Below, in pieces: positions 35,967 through 43,858 of a DNA stretch of 64,000 nt. Below the pieces are notes generated by a model. The model had not been told where the DNA came from. It was given only the letters and a program-made list of their open reading frames with translations, and did no database searches. The stretch lies in contig CALUIM010000003.1 of assembly GCA_944320725.1 (NCBI GenBank), positions 1-64,000 of the forward strand, in the 5' to 3' direction. Positions within the stretch are counted from its first letter, which is position 1. Every line of letters starts with the position of its first letter. A program made the position numbers and the translations under genes. Source of the stretch: an uncultured Coriobacteriaceae bacterium (lineage in GTDB: Bacteria > Actinomycetota > Coriobacteriia > Coriobacteriales > Coriobacteriaceae).

Positions 35967-37022
35967 CTAGATGGTGCCGGAGCGGACAAAGCGCTCCCAC
36001 AGCTCGAAACGAAGCATGTCGAGGCGGCGCGCCTTGAGCTTCGCGTCCTCGCTGCTGGATAGCCCGCGCACCTGCGGCCATGGCCTGAGGCCAAGCGCTT
36101 TGCGAGTTCGGTCACCAAGAAGCACCATATATTCGTAGTCTTGGGCGTCTTCTTTGCGTATGGCGTAGTGCGTTAGGCGCTCGACGGTTGCGAGCGCGTT
36201 GCGCCTGCGTGAATCCATGAGCACCTTCCAGCTGCTTTGATGCTCCGCGTGGCTATCGTAGTCAAATGTCGCCATGCGCTTTGACCCGTCGGGAAGCGTC
36301 GCCACCACGAGAACGTCGGGATAGCGCTCGGATGTCCGGTTGCTTCCATCGGGGTTTCTGCCATCAAAGACAGTGAGTTTGGGATTCATGCTCATCGCGC
36401 CAAGTGCCATGCCGCCCAGCCGTTGCGGAAGGCCGTAGAACATGGCGACGGCAGATTCTTTCGGCGAACGCGATCGCTCGAGGATATAGGGCAGTGCGCG
36501 CCGGGCGAGCTTGCTACCCGGCATCGGGGCTGCGGTGTTGAGATAGTGTTCGAGCCGTTGAACCGTCGTGAGCTGATGGTCGCTCCCTTCGCGATGGACA
36601 ACACCGCTTACGGCAACCGAATCGAGCCGATATTCGGAGCAGAGCGCCATGCCCCGAAAGATCGCATCGAGTATGTCTCCTTGCTGGCATAGTTCCAAAA
36701 AGCAGAGCTCGGGGCAGGAGCAATACAGATCGATGCCGTCTACGCCGCATGCAATGGGAATAAAGGAACGAGCGGGAAGCTGGAGCATGCAGAGATGCGG
36801 CCGCACAACGTGTGATTGCCGTCGCGCCGAGCGCGTGCCCACAAGAAAATCGAGCGGGATGTCTTCGAGATCGAGAAACCAGCGCATCTTGTGCACGTCG
36901 GCGTCGCAGGGGATGGCGGCATCGGAGCAATCGATGCGGCAGCGCGCCTGCGCGCCCAGCTCGGGGCACGCATGACGCATGAACCATACATAGGCGGCGG
37001 TATGTGAAAGAATGCACTTCAT
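35967..37022 (-). CDS. Coriobacteriia-type protein with nuclease-like C-terminal region
   Basis: About 351 residues, no confident family name. The start at 37022 (MKCILSHTAAYVWFMR) is a choice by content: no good ribosome binding site precedes it, and longer starts exist. The middle part (GIDLYCSCPELCFLELC, then SEYRLDSVAVSG) and ALPYILERSRSPKESAVAM match a pattern I recall from many-copy Coriobacteriia proteins. The C-terminal part, YPDVLVVATLPDGSKRMATF followed by DYDSHAEH and RRRNALATVERLTH, has the spacing of a DUF559/Vsr-like endonuclease fold, with Asp where the catalytic Glu would be expected. Function unknown; nuclease activity is a guess. Confidence 0.6.
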   Translation of the reverse strand: MKCILSHTAAYVWFMRHACPELGAQARCRIDCSDAAIPCDADVHKMRWFLDLEDIPLDFLVGTRSARRQSHVVRPHLCMLQLPARSFIPIACGVDGIDLYCSCPELCFLELCQQGDILDAIFRGMALCSEYRLDSVAVSGVVHREGSDHQLTTVQRLEHYLNTAAPMPGSKLARRALPYILERSRSPKESAVAMFYGLPQRLGGMALGAMSMNPKLTVFDGRNPDGSNRTSERYPDVLVVATLPDGSKRMATFDYDSHAEHQSSWKVLMDSRRRNALATVERLTHYAIRKEDAQDYEYMVLLGDRTRKALGLRPWPQVRGLSSSEDAKLKARRLDMLRFELWERFVRSGTI

Positions 37023-37195
37023 GACAGGATGATACGACAACTTTATAGGGGGAGGGCCATCTTTTCGGGTAAGCGCGGTGGTCGTCGGGCGCCGCATGTG
37101 GGGGAGGCGACGCTGTGCGAGCACGTCGTTCTGGGCATTTTTGGGTGAATGGGCTAGGATGAAGCCAACAGATAATTCACGCGGAAGGCGGCATC

Positions 37196-38146
37196 ATGGC
37201 AGAGCGAGCTCGTAGACAGGACGGTAAGCGAAATGACACCAGGCGGAGTAATCCGCGACGCGAGGCGCGGGCACGTGCCGCCGAGCAGCATACGAAAGAT
37301 GTTGAGCAGCGCCTGGCGAAAGATATCGAGCGCTCGCGCACGGCCCTGATGCGTCTCGAGGGCGCCCGTAACGTCGAGATGGCAGAACCGTGCGTGCCAG
37401 ACGTGACGGTTGCAGACATGGATTCCGTGGCGGCCGTGCTCGAGCACGGCCGCGGCTATGCGCAGTTCTGCGATCTAGCGCTGCTCGATTTCGCGAGCTT
37501 CGTAAACCCGGGTGGCGGCTACATTCGCGGTGCGTGGGCACAGGAGGAGGCGCTGTGCGCCGAGTCCTACCTCTATAACGTGTTGGCCGAGCAAAAGGAT
37601 TGGTACGGCGAGAATCGCCGTCACAACATTAACTGCGAGCTCTACCGCGATCGCGCGCTCGTGGTGCCCGCGGTGCGCTTCGAGCGGGGCAAGATGCACG
37701 CCTACGCCGATGTCATCGTGGCGGCGGCGCCCAACGCCCGCCGTGCTCGCGAAGACTACAAGGTCAACGACGAGACACTGGAAGCCGCCATGCGCAACCG
37801 CATTCGGTTCGTACTGGATATCATCGATGAGCTCGGTCGCGAGAAGGCGGTCCTTGGCGCATACGGATGCGGCGTCTTTGGGTGGGACACCACGCAGGTA
37901 GCTGAGCTATTCCGCCAGGAGCTCGCTGCTGGTACGCACGGGGTGAAGCTGGTTGTCTTTGCCATTCCGCGCACGCGCTACGATGAGAACCTCGCGAAGT
38001 TCGAGCACGCGTTCTCCGCGTTCCCCGAGGCCCCCGTGGCGACCTATGCAGAAGTTGCCGCGCGCCGCGCCCAGGCAGAGCAAGCCGAGCGCGATCGTGC
38101 GGCAACCGAGGATGAAGACGACGATGATTGGCGGAAGTACCTTTAG
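37196..38146 (+). CDS. TIGR02452 family poly(ADP-ribose) glycohydrolase-like protein
   Basis: A 316-residue macrodomain-type protein of the TIGR02452/DUF2263 family. The PARG signature GGG-x7-QEE is intact: NPGGGYIRGAWAQEEALCAE at about residues 104-123, and GAYGCGVFGWD near 220 provides the second phosphate loop. It should remove ADP-ribose from modified proteins or nucleic acids. A basic, helical N-terminal extension (about 1-60, rich in Arg) is unusual and could bind nucleic acid. No ribosome binding site of note; GGAAGGCGGCATC precedes the ATG. No ADP-ribosyltransferase gene is seen nearby. Confidence 0.9.
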   Translation: MAERARRQDGKRNDTRRSNPRREARARAAEQHTKDVEQRLAKDIERSRTALMRLEGARNVEMAEPCVPDVTVADMDSVAAVLEHGRGYAQFCDLALLDFASFVNPGGGYIRGAWAQEEALCAESYLYNVLAEQKDWYGENRRHNINCELYRDRALVVPAVRFERGKMHAYADVIVAAAPNARRAREDYKVNDETLEAAMRNRIRFVLDIIDELGREKAVLGAYGCGVFGWDTTQVAELFRQELAAGTHGVKLVVFAIPRTRYDENLAKFEHAFSAFPEAPVATYAEVAARRAQAEQAERDRAATEDEDDDDWRKYL

Positions 38147-38733
38147 CGTTCGATTTTCTTGATGGCGATGCCCTCGACCACAAGCGTGATGCCGCCCACG
38201 ATAAGGTATGCGCCCAGCAGGTAGCTCAGCACGAGGCTCGAGATGAGCGGCATGAAGAGAAACGCGATGCCCAAGATGATGTTGAGCACGCCGGTCGCGG
38301 TGCCCATCGATGAGGTGGGAATCTGATAGTAGCGCATCTGCCGTGCGAACGAGATGCGCTCGATGCCGGTCATGATGAGCAAAAACGAGAGCAAATACAC
38401 GATGGCGCCGGCCATGAACGACGCGGGCAGCATGAGCAGCAGCGCGCCGAGCAGGGCATTCAAGATGCCCGTGGCGAGCTGCACGCCGTTGCGGAAGAAC
38501 TCGGGCGTTTGGACATAGGTCGCAATCTGCCCGATGCCGTGCACGATGAGCAGCGCGGCGATGAGCGACTGGATGAACACATACGCCCCAAGCGGCGCGA
38601 CAAGCGCGGCGATGCCGGAGAGCGCAAGTACGATGCCCAACGCGATGAGGCCAACCTTGGCCTTGTGCGCGGTGCGATTCCATTGCTCGATGTATTCGTT
38701 GATGTAGTCGCGATTTGAGTCATACCACTGCAT
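38143..38733 (-). CDS. HdeD-like DUF308 membrane protein
   Basis: A 196-residue membrane protein with six hydrophobic segments and the duplicated DUF308 pattern of HdeD (IALGIVLALSGIAALVAP; ATGVLNIILGIAFLF). In enterobacteria HdeD is acid-stress linked; here function is unknown. The start is ATG 38733 with AAGGAG eight bases upstream. Convergent with the PARG-like gene, whose stop overlaps by four bases. A terminator for the thi operon lies just upstream (38750-38782). Confidence 0.88.
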   Translation of the reverse strand: MQWYDSNRDYINEYIEQWNRTAHKAKVGLIALGIVLALSGIAALVAPLGAYVFIQSLIAALLIVHGIGQIATYVQTPEFFRNGVQLATGILNALLGALLLMLPASFMAGAIVYLLSFLLIMTGIERISFARQMRYYQIPTSSMGTATGVLNIILGIAFLFMPLISSLVLSYLLGAYLIVGGITLVVEGIAIKKIER

Positions 38734-38749
38734 AGTGAAGCTCCTTGCT

Positions 38750-38782
38750 AAAAAGGCTCCCCAGCACACCGGCTGGGGAGCC
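38750..38782 (-). terminator. terminator of the thiCD operon
   Basis: On the minus strand GGCTCCCCAGC pairs with GCTGGGGAGCC (loop about eight bases) followed by TTTTT. It lies 114 bases after thiD and just before the HdeD-like gene. Confidence 0.85.
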
Positions 38783-38895
38783 AAGCTGTTGTTAGAGCTG
38801 TTCTACCCGCGCTCGCCGCACATAAGCCGGCATCGCCGCGAAGTCAAAAACATAAGCCATCCGTAAGGAATGGTGCCGAGGTATCCGGTCGCGGC

Positions 38896-39711
38896 CTAGT
38901 ACGCCCACATATGGTCAACGGGGCCGGAGCCCTGGCCCAGGTTGAGACCGGCGGCAAGTGCGCCCGTGAGATAGGACTTGGCCTGGTCGACCGCTTCGAC
39001 AAGCGTGCGCCCTTGCGCGAGTCCGCATGCGATGGCCGAGGAAAGCGTGCAGCCCGTGCCATGCGTGTTGTCGGTTGCAACACGGGTGTGGCGGAACCAC
39101 GTGGTGCGCGGCTCGTCATCGGGGTTCAAGGCGGGCTCGGCAAGTACGTCGTTGGCGTCGTTCAAGCTGTGGCCGCCTTTTACGAGCACGGCGCAGCCCA
39201 GTCGGCGCGCAAGCTCGCAGGCAACGCGCTGCTGATCGTGTGAGGTATGAATCTCGATGCCAGAGAGCGCTTCTGCCTCAGGGATGTTGGGGGTGATAAC
39301 GCGCGCAAGCGGCATGAGGGTTCCCGTGAGCGCTTCGATGGCGTCGTCTGAGATGAGCTTCGCGCCCGAGGTTGCCACCATGACCGGATCGAGCACGATG
39401 TTCTCGGCACCCCAGTGCGCGAGCCGCTCGGCGATCACCTCGATGATGGCCGCCTGCGACACCATGCCGATCTTCACCGCCGCGGGCGGGATATCCTCGA
39501 ACACAGCGTCGATTTCCGCCGCGACAAACTCCGGTGTGGCGTCGAGCACGGCGCGCACGCCTGTTGTGTTTTGCGCCGTGAGCGCGGTGATAGCGGTCTC
39601 GGCGAAGAGGCGGTGCGCTGCGATGGTCTTGATATCAGCCTGGATTCCCGCACCGCCCGACGAATCGGACCCAGCAATGGACAGCACGGCGGGTATGGTC
39701 TTACTCTGCAT
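38896..39711 (-). CDS. thiD: hydroxymethylpyrimidine/phosphomethylpyrimidine kinase
   Basis: ThiD, 271 residues, phosphorylating HMP and HMP-P for thiamine synthesis. Ribokinase-fold motifs: SIAGSDSSGGAGIQADIKT at the N-terminus, ALTAQNTTGV, DPVMVATSG near 115, VLVKGGH, and the catalytic GTGCTLSSAIACGLA near 230. The start is ATG 39711 with GAGGTCCACC upstream. It is separated from thiC by 151 bases that hold palindromic repeat C. Both genes should be controlled by the TPP riboswitch. Confidence 0.96.
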   Translation of the reverse strand: MQSKTIPAVLSIAGSDSSGGAGIQADIKTIAAHRLFAETAITALTAQNTTGVRAVLDATPEFVAAEIDAVFEDIPPAAVKIGMVSQAAIIEVIAERLAHWGAENIVLDPVMVATSGAKLISDDAIEALTGTLMPLARVITPNIPEAEALSGIEIHTSHDQQRVACELARRLGCAVLVKGGHSLNDANDVLAEPALNPDDEPRTTWFRHTRVATDNTHGTGCTLSSAIACGLAQGRTLVEAVDQAKSYLTGALAAGLNLGQGSGPVDHMWAY

Positions 39712-39767
39712 GGTGGACCTCATTTCTCTTCTCGCGTGCATCGACAAGGTGAAGTGTGCGGAGCGCA

Positions 39768-39849
39768 GGGCTGCCATTGCCGCGCGCGCAGTTCCGCAGG
39801 CAAGCGAAGCGCAGCCGAGGACTGTCTGAGCACGGGGCAATGGCAGCCC
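39768..39849 (+). repeat. palindromic repeat, copy C, inside thiCD
   Basis: An 82-base element with perfect 14-base ends GGGCTGCCATTGCC and its complement. Its core (CAGTTCCGCAG, GCGAAGCGCAG, GAGGACTGTCTGAGC) matches copies A and B at 14755 and 15209, but the ends are unrelated to theirs. It lies between thiC and thiD. Confidence 0.75.
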
Positions 39850-39862
39850 CGCGCTCATTGGG

Positions 39863-41233
39863 TTACTCGGCGTCCAGGTCGATCGTCGTGCCTTCAAACA
39901 CCTTGTTCACCGTACGCACGGCGCACATCTTGCCGCACATGGTGCAGGTGCCCTCGGTGGAGGCGGGCGAGGCCTCGTAGCGCGCCTTCGAGGTTACGGG
40001 GTCGAGGGCGTACTGCCACATCTCGTCCCAGGCAAGACGCCGGCGGGCATCGCCCATGCGATTGTCGGCATCCTGCGCGCCGGGCACGCCCTTGGCGATG
40101 TCGGCGGCGTGCGCGGCGATCTTCGTGGCGATGAGGCCGTCCAGCACGTCCTTCGCGTTGGGCAAGCACAGGTGCTCGGCGGGCGTCACGTAGCACAGGA
40201 AGTCTGCGCCCGAGCTCGCGGAGATGGCGCCGCCAATCGCGGCGGTAATGTGGTCGTAGCCCACGCCAATGTCGGTCACGAGCGGGCCCAGCACGTAGTA
40301 GGGCGCGCCGTGGCACAGACGCTTCTCGAGCGCCACGTTAGCGGCGATCTCGTTGATGGCCATATGGCCGGGGCCCTCGATCATGACCTGCACGCCGGCG
40401 TCCCACGCGCGCTTCGTGAGCTTGCCGAGCTCGATCATCTCGGCGGTCTCGGCAGCATCGTTGGAGTCGAAGAGGCAACCCGGACGGCAGGAGTCGCCGA
40501 GCGAGATGGTGACGTCGAACTCGTGGCAAATCTTCAAGACCTCGTCGTAGTACTCGAAGAACGGGTTCTCGTTGCCGGTGACCTCCATCCAGCCAAACAG
40601 GAGCGATCCGCCGCGGGAAACGATGTTCATAAGGCGGCCGGTCTCTTTGAAGGTTTTGATGACCGAGCGGTTGATGCCGCAGTGGATGGTGAGGAAGTCC
40701 ACGCCGTCTTCGGCATGCGCGCGCACGGTCTCGAGCAGATCCTCGGCGGTGAGCTTGACGAGCGGCTTCTCCATGTAGCCAATGGCGTCGTACATGGGCA
40801 CGGTGCCCACCATGAGCGGCGTTTTCTCCACGAGCTCCTGGCGGAAGAAGCGGGTCTTGCCGGAGTTGGAGAGGTCCATGATGGCATCGGCGCCAAACTG
40901 CTCGGCCGTGTGCACCTTCTCCCACTCGACGTCGGCGTCGGCGACGTCGCCCGAGATGCCCAGGTTCACGTTCACCTTGGTGGAGAGGCCCTCGCCCACG
41001 CCTGCGGGTTTGAGCGAGCCGGCGAGGTGGCGGATGTTCGCCGGGATGGCGATGCGCCCGGCAGCGACGCCCGCGCGGATGAACTCGGGATCGCGGTGCT
41101 CCTGCTCGGCCACGGCGCGCATGGCGGGCGTGATGACGCCGGCGCGCGCGAAATCGAGCTGGGTCACGCACGGCGTGCCATCGGGGCGCGTGGCCTGGGT
41201 GGTCTGGGTGGTTGGGTTCTGCGGTGCATCCAT
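39863..41233 (-). CDS. thiC: phosphomethylpyrimidine synthase ThiC
   Basis: Radical-SAM HMP-phosphate synthase, 456 residues, turning aminoimidazole ribotide into the pyrimidine of thiamine. Visible motifs: KVNVNLGISGD, DAIMDLSNSGKT, HCGINR, SLGDSCRPGC, EGPGHMAINEI, and the C-terminal cluster-binding CTMCGKMCAVR with the Cx2Cx4C spacing. The start is ATG 41233; its GAAGGGAG ribosome binding site is the 3' end of the TPP riboswitch. The class is the shorter ThiC without the long N-terminal domain. Confidence 0.97.
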   Translation of the reverse strand: MDAPQNPTTQTTQATRPDGTPCVTQLDFARAGVITPAMRAVAEQEHRDPEFIRAGVAAGRIAIPANIRHLAGSLKPAGVGEGLSTKVNVNLGISGDVADADVEWEKVHTAEQFGADAIMDLSNSGKTRFFRQELVEKTPLMVGTVPMYDAIGYMEKPLVKLTAEDLLETVRAHAEDGVDFLTIHCGINRSVIKTFKETGRLMNIVSRGGSLLFGWMEVTGNENPFFEYYDEVLKICHEFDVTISLGDSCRPGCLFDSNDAAETAEMIELGKLTKRAWDAGVQVMIEGPGHMAINEIAANVALEKRLCHGAPYYVLGPLVTDIGVGYDHITAAIGGAISASSGADFLCYVTPAEHLCLPNAKDVLDGLIATKIAAHAADIAKGVPGAQDADNRMGDARRRLAWDEMWQYALDPVTSKARYEASPASTEGTCTMCGKMCAVRTVNKVFEGTTIDLDAE

Positions 41234-41240
41234 GATGCGA

Positions 41241-41330
41241 CTCCCTTCGTTGGCATTACCCATGTCAGGTTCGACGGGTCGGGGCGGGCGCGCCCCCTCT
41301 CAGCCTGCCGCGGCCTGCAAGCTCCCCGTG
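41241..41330 (-). promoter_or_regulatory. TPP riboswitch (THI element)
   Basis: Read on the minus strand the element starts CACGGGGAGC, has the conserved GGCTGAGAGGG, and ends ACCTGACATGGGTAATGCCA followed by ACGAAGGGAG. These are the diagnostic pyrimidine-sensing and pyrophosphate-sensing cores. The thiC ribosome binding site GAAGGGAG is part of the aptamer's 3' strand and no T-run follows, so control is probably at translation start. Confidence 0.95.
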
Positions 41331-41352
41331 ATATGCGGTTCGAGTTGCCGCC

Positions 41353-41358
41353 ATTATA
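41353..41358 (-). promoter_or_regulatory. -10 box of thiC
   Basis: A perfect TATAAT on the minus strand, about 12 bases before the expected transcription start and the riboswitch. The -35 is not clear. Confidence 0.55.
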
Positions 41359-41387
41359 CCCCGCGCTGCCAACAACGTGGCGGCGGG

Positions 41388-42206
41388 TCAGATCTTGTTG
41401 TTTGCCATGAATACGAGCGTCTCGCGCGTGGCGCCCTGTGTTGAGAGCTCGGGGCTGTAACGATAGCCCACGTCGAAGCGGATAAGGTCCGCGGCGTCCT
41501 CGATGCCGCGCTCAGCCATCCAACGGACCATCGATCCGCGGGCGATCTTGCTCGCCGTGGCGCGCTGCACCGGCTTGCCTGCGCGCAGCTCCTCGCCAAA
41601 GATGCAGGTGACGACAGCTGAGGCGGCAGGCATGTGTGGCAGGACGGCCTTGGCGTACTCCACGCTCGCGAGATTCACCAACGTGGTTGGCTGGCCGTTG
41701 CAGATTGTGCAAGCGATGTCGGGCCCCCAGAACGCGTACAGATCGCGTGCACCGTCTACGGCGAGCTTCGCGCCCATCTCGAGCCGGTAGGGCTCCACGG
41801 CGTCAAAGGGGCGCACGCACCCGTAGAGACCCGAGACCACCCATAGGTGTTCCTGCAGCCATTCGAGCTCTTCAAAGCCCATGACTTCAGGCGCCATGCT
41901 GCGGTACTGGATGCCCACGTAGGAAAAGACGGCGGGGGAAATAAGGAGTGCTTTTGCAGGGTCGTCCAGTTGGCGCTCATCGGAAACCACGCAAAAGTCG
42001 TGCAGCCGTTCGATATTCTCGGCAAGGAGCTTATCGTTCACACGCCAGAGCGCCTTGAGGCCCGCGGCGCCCTGCTCGCGCTCGATGGCGCGCAGCGCAT
42101 CATAGAGGCGGCGCGTTTTCTCAAGGTGGGGCGGAACTCCGCGCGGCTCAAACGCATCGCGTGCCACGCGCATCTGCTTAGCGGGTGAAATGATGACCTG
42201 GAGCAC
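41388..42206 (-). CDS. yaaA: YaaA family peroxide stress protein
   Basis: UPF0246/YaaA, 272 residues. The N-terminal MQVIISPAKQM-like start (VLQVIISPAKQMRV), the motif GLYGCVRPFDAVEPYRLEMG near 130, and FWGPDIACTI are characteristic. In E. coli YaaA limits Fenton damage after peroxide stress. Start is GTG 42206, directly after AAGGAGGAGGC; the TTG at 42230 would put that site inside the gene. It is followed by the thiC promoter. Confidence 0.93.
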   Translation of the reverse strand: MLQVIISPAKQMRVARDAFEPRGVPPHLEKTRRLYDALRAIEREQGAAGLKALWRVNDKLLAENIERLHDFCVVSDERQLDDPAKALLISPAVFSYVGIQYRSMAPEVMGFEELEWLQEHLWVVSGLYGCVRPFDAVEPYRLEMGAKLAVDGARDLYAFWGPDIACTICNGQPTTLVNLASVEYAKAVLPHMPAASAVVTCIFGEELRAGKPVQRATASKIARGSMVRWMAERGIEDAADLIRFDVGYRYSPELSTQGATRETLVFMANNKI

Positions 42207-42281
42207 GCCTCCTCCTTGGTGAAGCTGCAAGACGCCAAAACCGTGTACTCATTTATAGCATCCGAGCACGTTCTACAGCAA

Positions 42282-42348
42282 AGGGCCCGTCCGCTTTCAT
42301 AAAGGCGAATCCGCGAAGCGCTTCGCCTGTTGAAAGCGGACGGGCCCT
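42282..42348 (-). terminator. long hairpin after the M18 aminopeptidase gene
   Basis: A perfect 18-base stem (AGGGCCCGTCCGCTTTCA and its complement) with an inner 7-base stem (AGGCGAA/TTCGCCT). The minus-strand tail is only TTT. It is a terminator-like or stabilising structure between the aminopeptidase and yaaA. Confidence 0.6.
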
Positions 42349-42372
42349 CATGTTCGTAGGGCGTGTGGCTCC

Positions 42373-43764
42373 TTACGCGCGCTCGATGAACGCCTTGTAG
42401 CCCTTATAGGCCTCGTAGACGTCGGCCTTGTTCGAGATCTCCCACAGCGAGTGCATGGAGAGCACGGCTACGCCGGCGTCGATCACGTCCATGCCGTACT
42501 CGGCGAGGATATAGGCGATCGTGCCGCCGCCGCCCGCGCCAATGCGGCCAAGCTCGCAGGTCTGGAAGGCAACGCCCGCCTCGTCCATGATGTCGCGCAC
42601 CAGCGCCATGTACTCGGCGTCGGCGTCGTTCGAGCCGCCCTTGCCGCGGGAGCCCGTGTACTTGTTGAAGCACAGGCCGTGGCCCATGAAGGCGGCGTTC
42701 TTCTTCTCGAAGCGATCGGCGTAGAGCGTATCGAAGCCGGCGGAGACATCGGAGCTGAGCATGCGCGAGTTGGCGAGTGCGCGGCGGAGCGCCAGCGAGC
42801 TGCCCTCACCGGCGAGCGCCATGATCTCGGCCACGGTGTTCTCGAAGAAACGGCTCGTCATGCCGGATGCGCCCACCGAACCGATCTCCTCCTTGTCGAC
42901 GAGCAAACACACGCTCGTGCGCTCGACTTCGGTCACAGCGAGCTGCGCGGCGAGCGAGGTGTAGGCGCACACGCGGTCGTCCTGGCCATAGCCCAGGATC
43001 ATCGAGCGGTCGAGGCCCATCTCGCGGGCAGCGCCGGCGGGCACGACCTCGAGCTCGGCGGAGAGGAAGTCCTCCTCGTCGATGCCGTATTTCTCGGTAA
43101 GGAGGTCGAGGAAGAAACGCTTCACAGGCTCCTTCTCTTCCTCGTCGCCCTCGATGACAACCGGGCGGCCACCCACGATCACGTCGAGGTTTTCGTGGTC
43201 AACGGCCTCAGCGGCGGGCTTCTTTAGCTGGTCGGAGGCAAGGTGGATGAGCAGGTCGGAGATGCAGAAGACCGGATCGTTCGCGTCTTCGCCCACGCGG
43301 ACCTCGACGGTGGTGCCGTCCTTCTTGCACACCACGCCGTGGAGCGCCAGCGGGGTGGCGACCCAGTGGTAGGCCTTCACGCCGCCGTAGTAGTGCGTGT
43401 CGAGGTAGGCCATATCGCCGGCCTCGTAGAGCGGGTTTTGCTTGAGGTCGAGGCGCGGGGAGTCGATATGCGCGCCGAGGATGTTCATACCCTGCTCGAT
43501 GGGCTGGGTGCCCAGATTCACGAGCATGATGGTCTTGTTGTGGCAGGTGGCATAGATCTTATCGCCGGCGGTGAGCTCGCGGCCGAGGGCGGCGGCCTCG
43601 TCGAGCGACATGTAGCCCGCCTCGCGCGCGGCGGCGACGCTGGCGGTTACGCACTCGCGCTCGGTCTTGTTCTCGGAGATGAAGGCGCGGTAGTCGCCGC
43701 AGAGCTCCTCGAGCTCGGCGATGGCAGCCGCGTCGTAAGCTTTCCAGGCGTTCGGACGCTCCAT
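42373..43764 (-). CDS. M18 family aminopeptidase
   Basis: A 463-residue dinuclear-metal aminopeptidase of family M18, cytosolic, probably oligomeric. Metal and catalytic regions: ILGAHIDSPRLDLKQNPLYE near 95, THYYGGVKAYHW, LVDKEEIGSVGASGM near 300, and the C-terminal GAGGGGTIAYILAEYG with VLSMHSLWEISNKAD. The start is ATG 43764 with AAAGGA upstream; the longer frame to 43902 lacks a site. Takes part in peptide use with the dipeptidases at 15318 and 62230. Confidence 0.94.
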   Translation of the reverse strand: MERPNAWKAYDAAAIAELEELCGDYRAFISENKTERECVTASVAAAREAGYMSLDEAAALGRELTAGDKIYATCHNKTIMLVNLGTQPIEQGMNILGAHIDSPRLDLKQNPLYEAGDMAYLDTHYYGGVKAYHWVATPLALHGVVCKKDGTTVEVRVGEDANDPVFCISDLLIHLASDQLKKPAAEAVDHENLDVIVGGRPVVIEGDEEEKEPVKRFFLDLLTEKYGIDEEDFLSAELEVVPAGAAREMGLDRSMILGYGQDDRVCAYTSLAAQLAVTEVERTSVCLLVDKEEIGSVGASGMTSRFFENTVAEIMALAGEGSSLALRRALANSRMLSSDVSAGFDTLYADRFEKKNAAFMGHGLCFNKYTGSRGKGGSNDADAEYMALVRDIMDEAGVAFQTCELGRIGAGGGGTIAYILAEYGMDVIDAGVAVLSMHSLWEISNKADVYEAYKGYKAFIERA

Positions 43765-43858
43765 AGGTGAGTCCTTTCTTGCGTGCGAATAGTTCCATCC
43801 GGCATGGTAGCACGGCGGGGCGCAAGGCGGCTCGTGGCGCGCATGTATCCACATGAGC

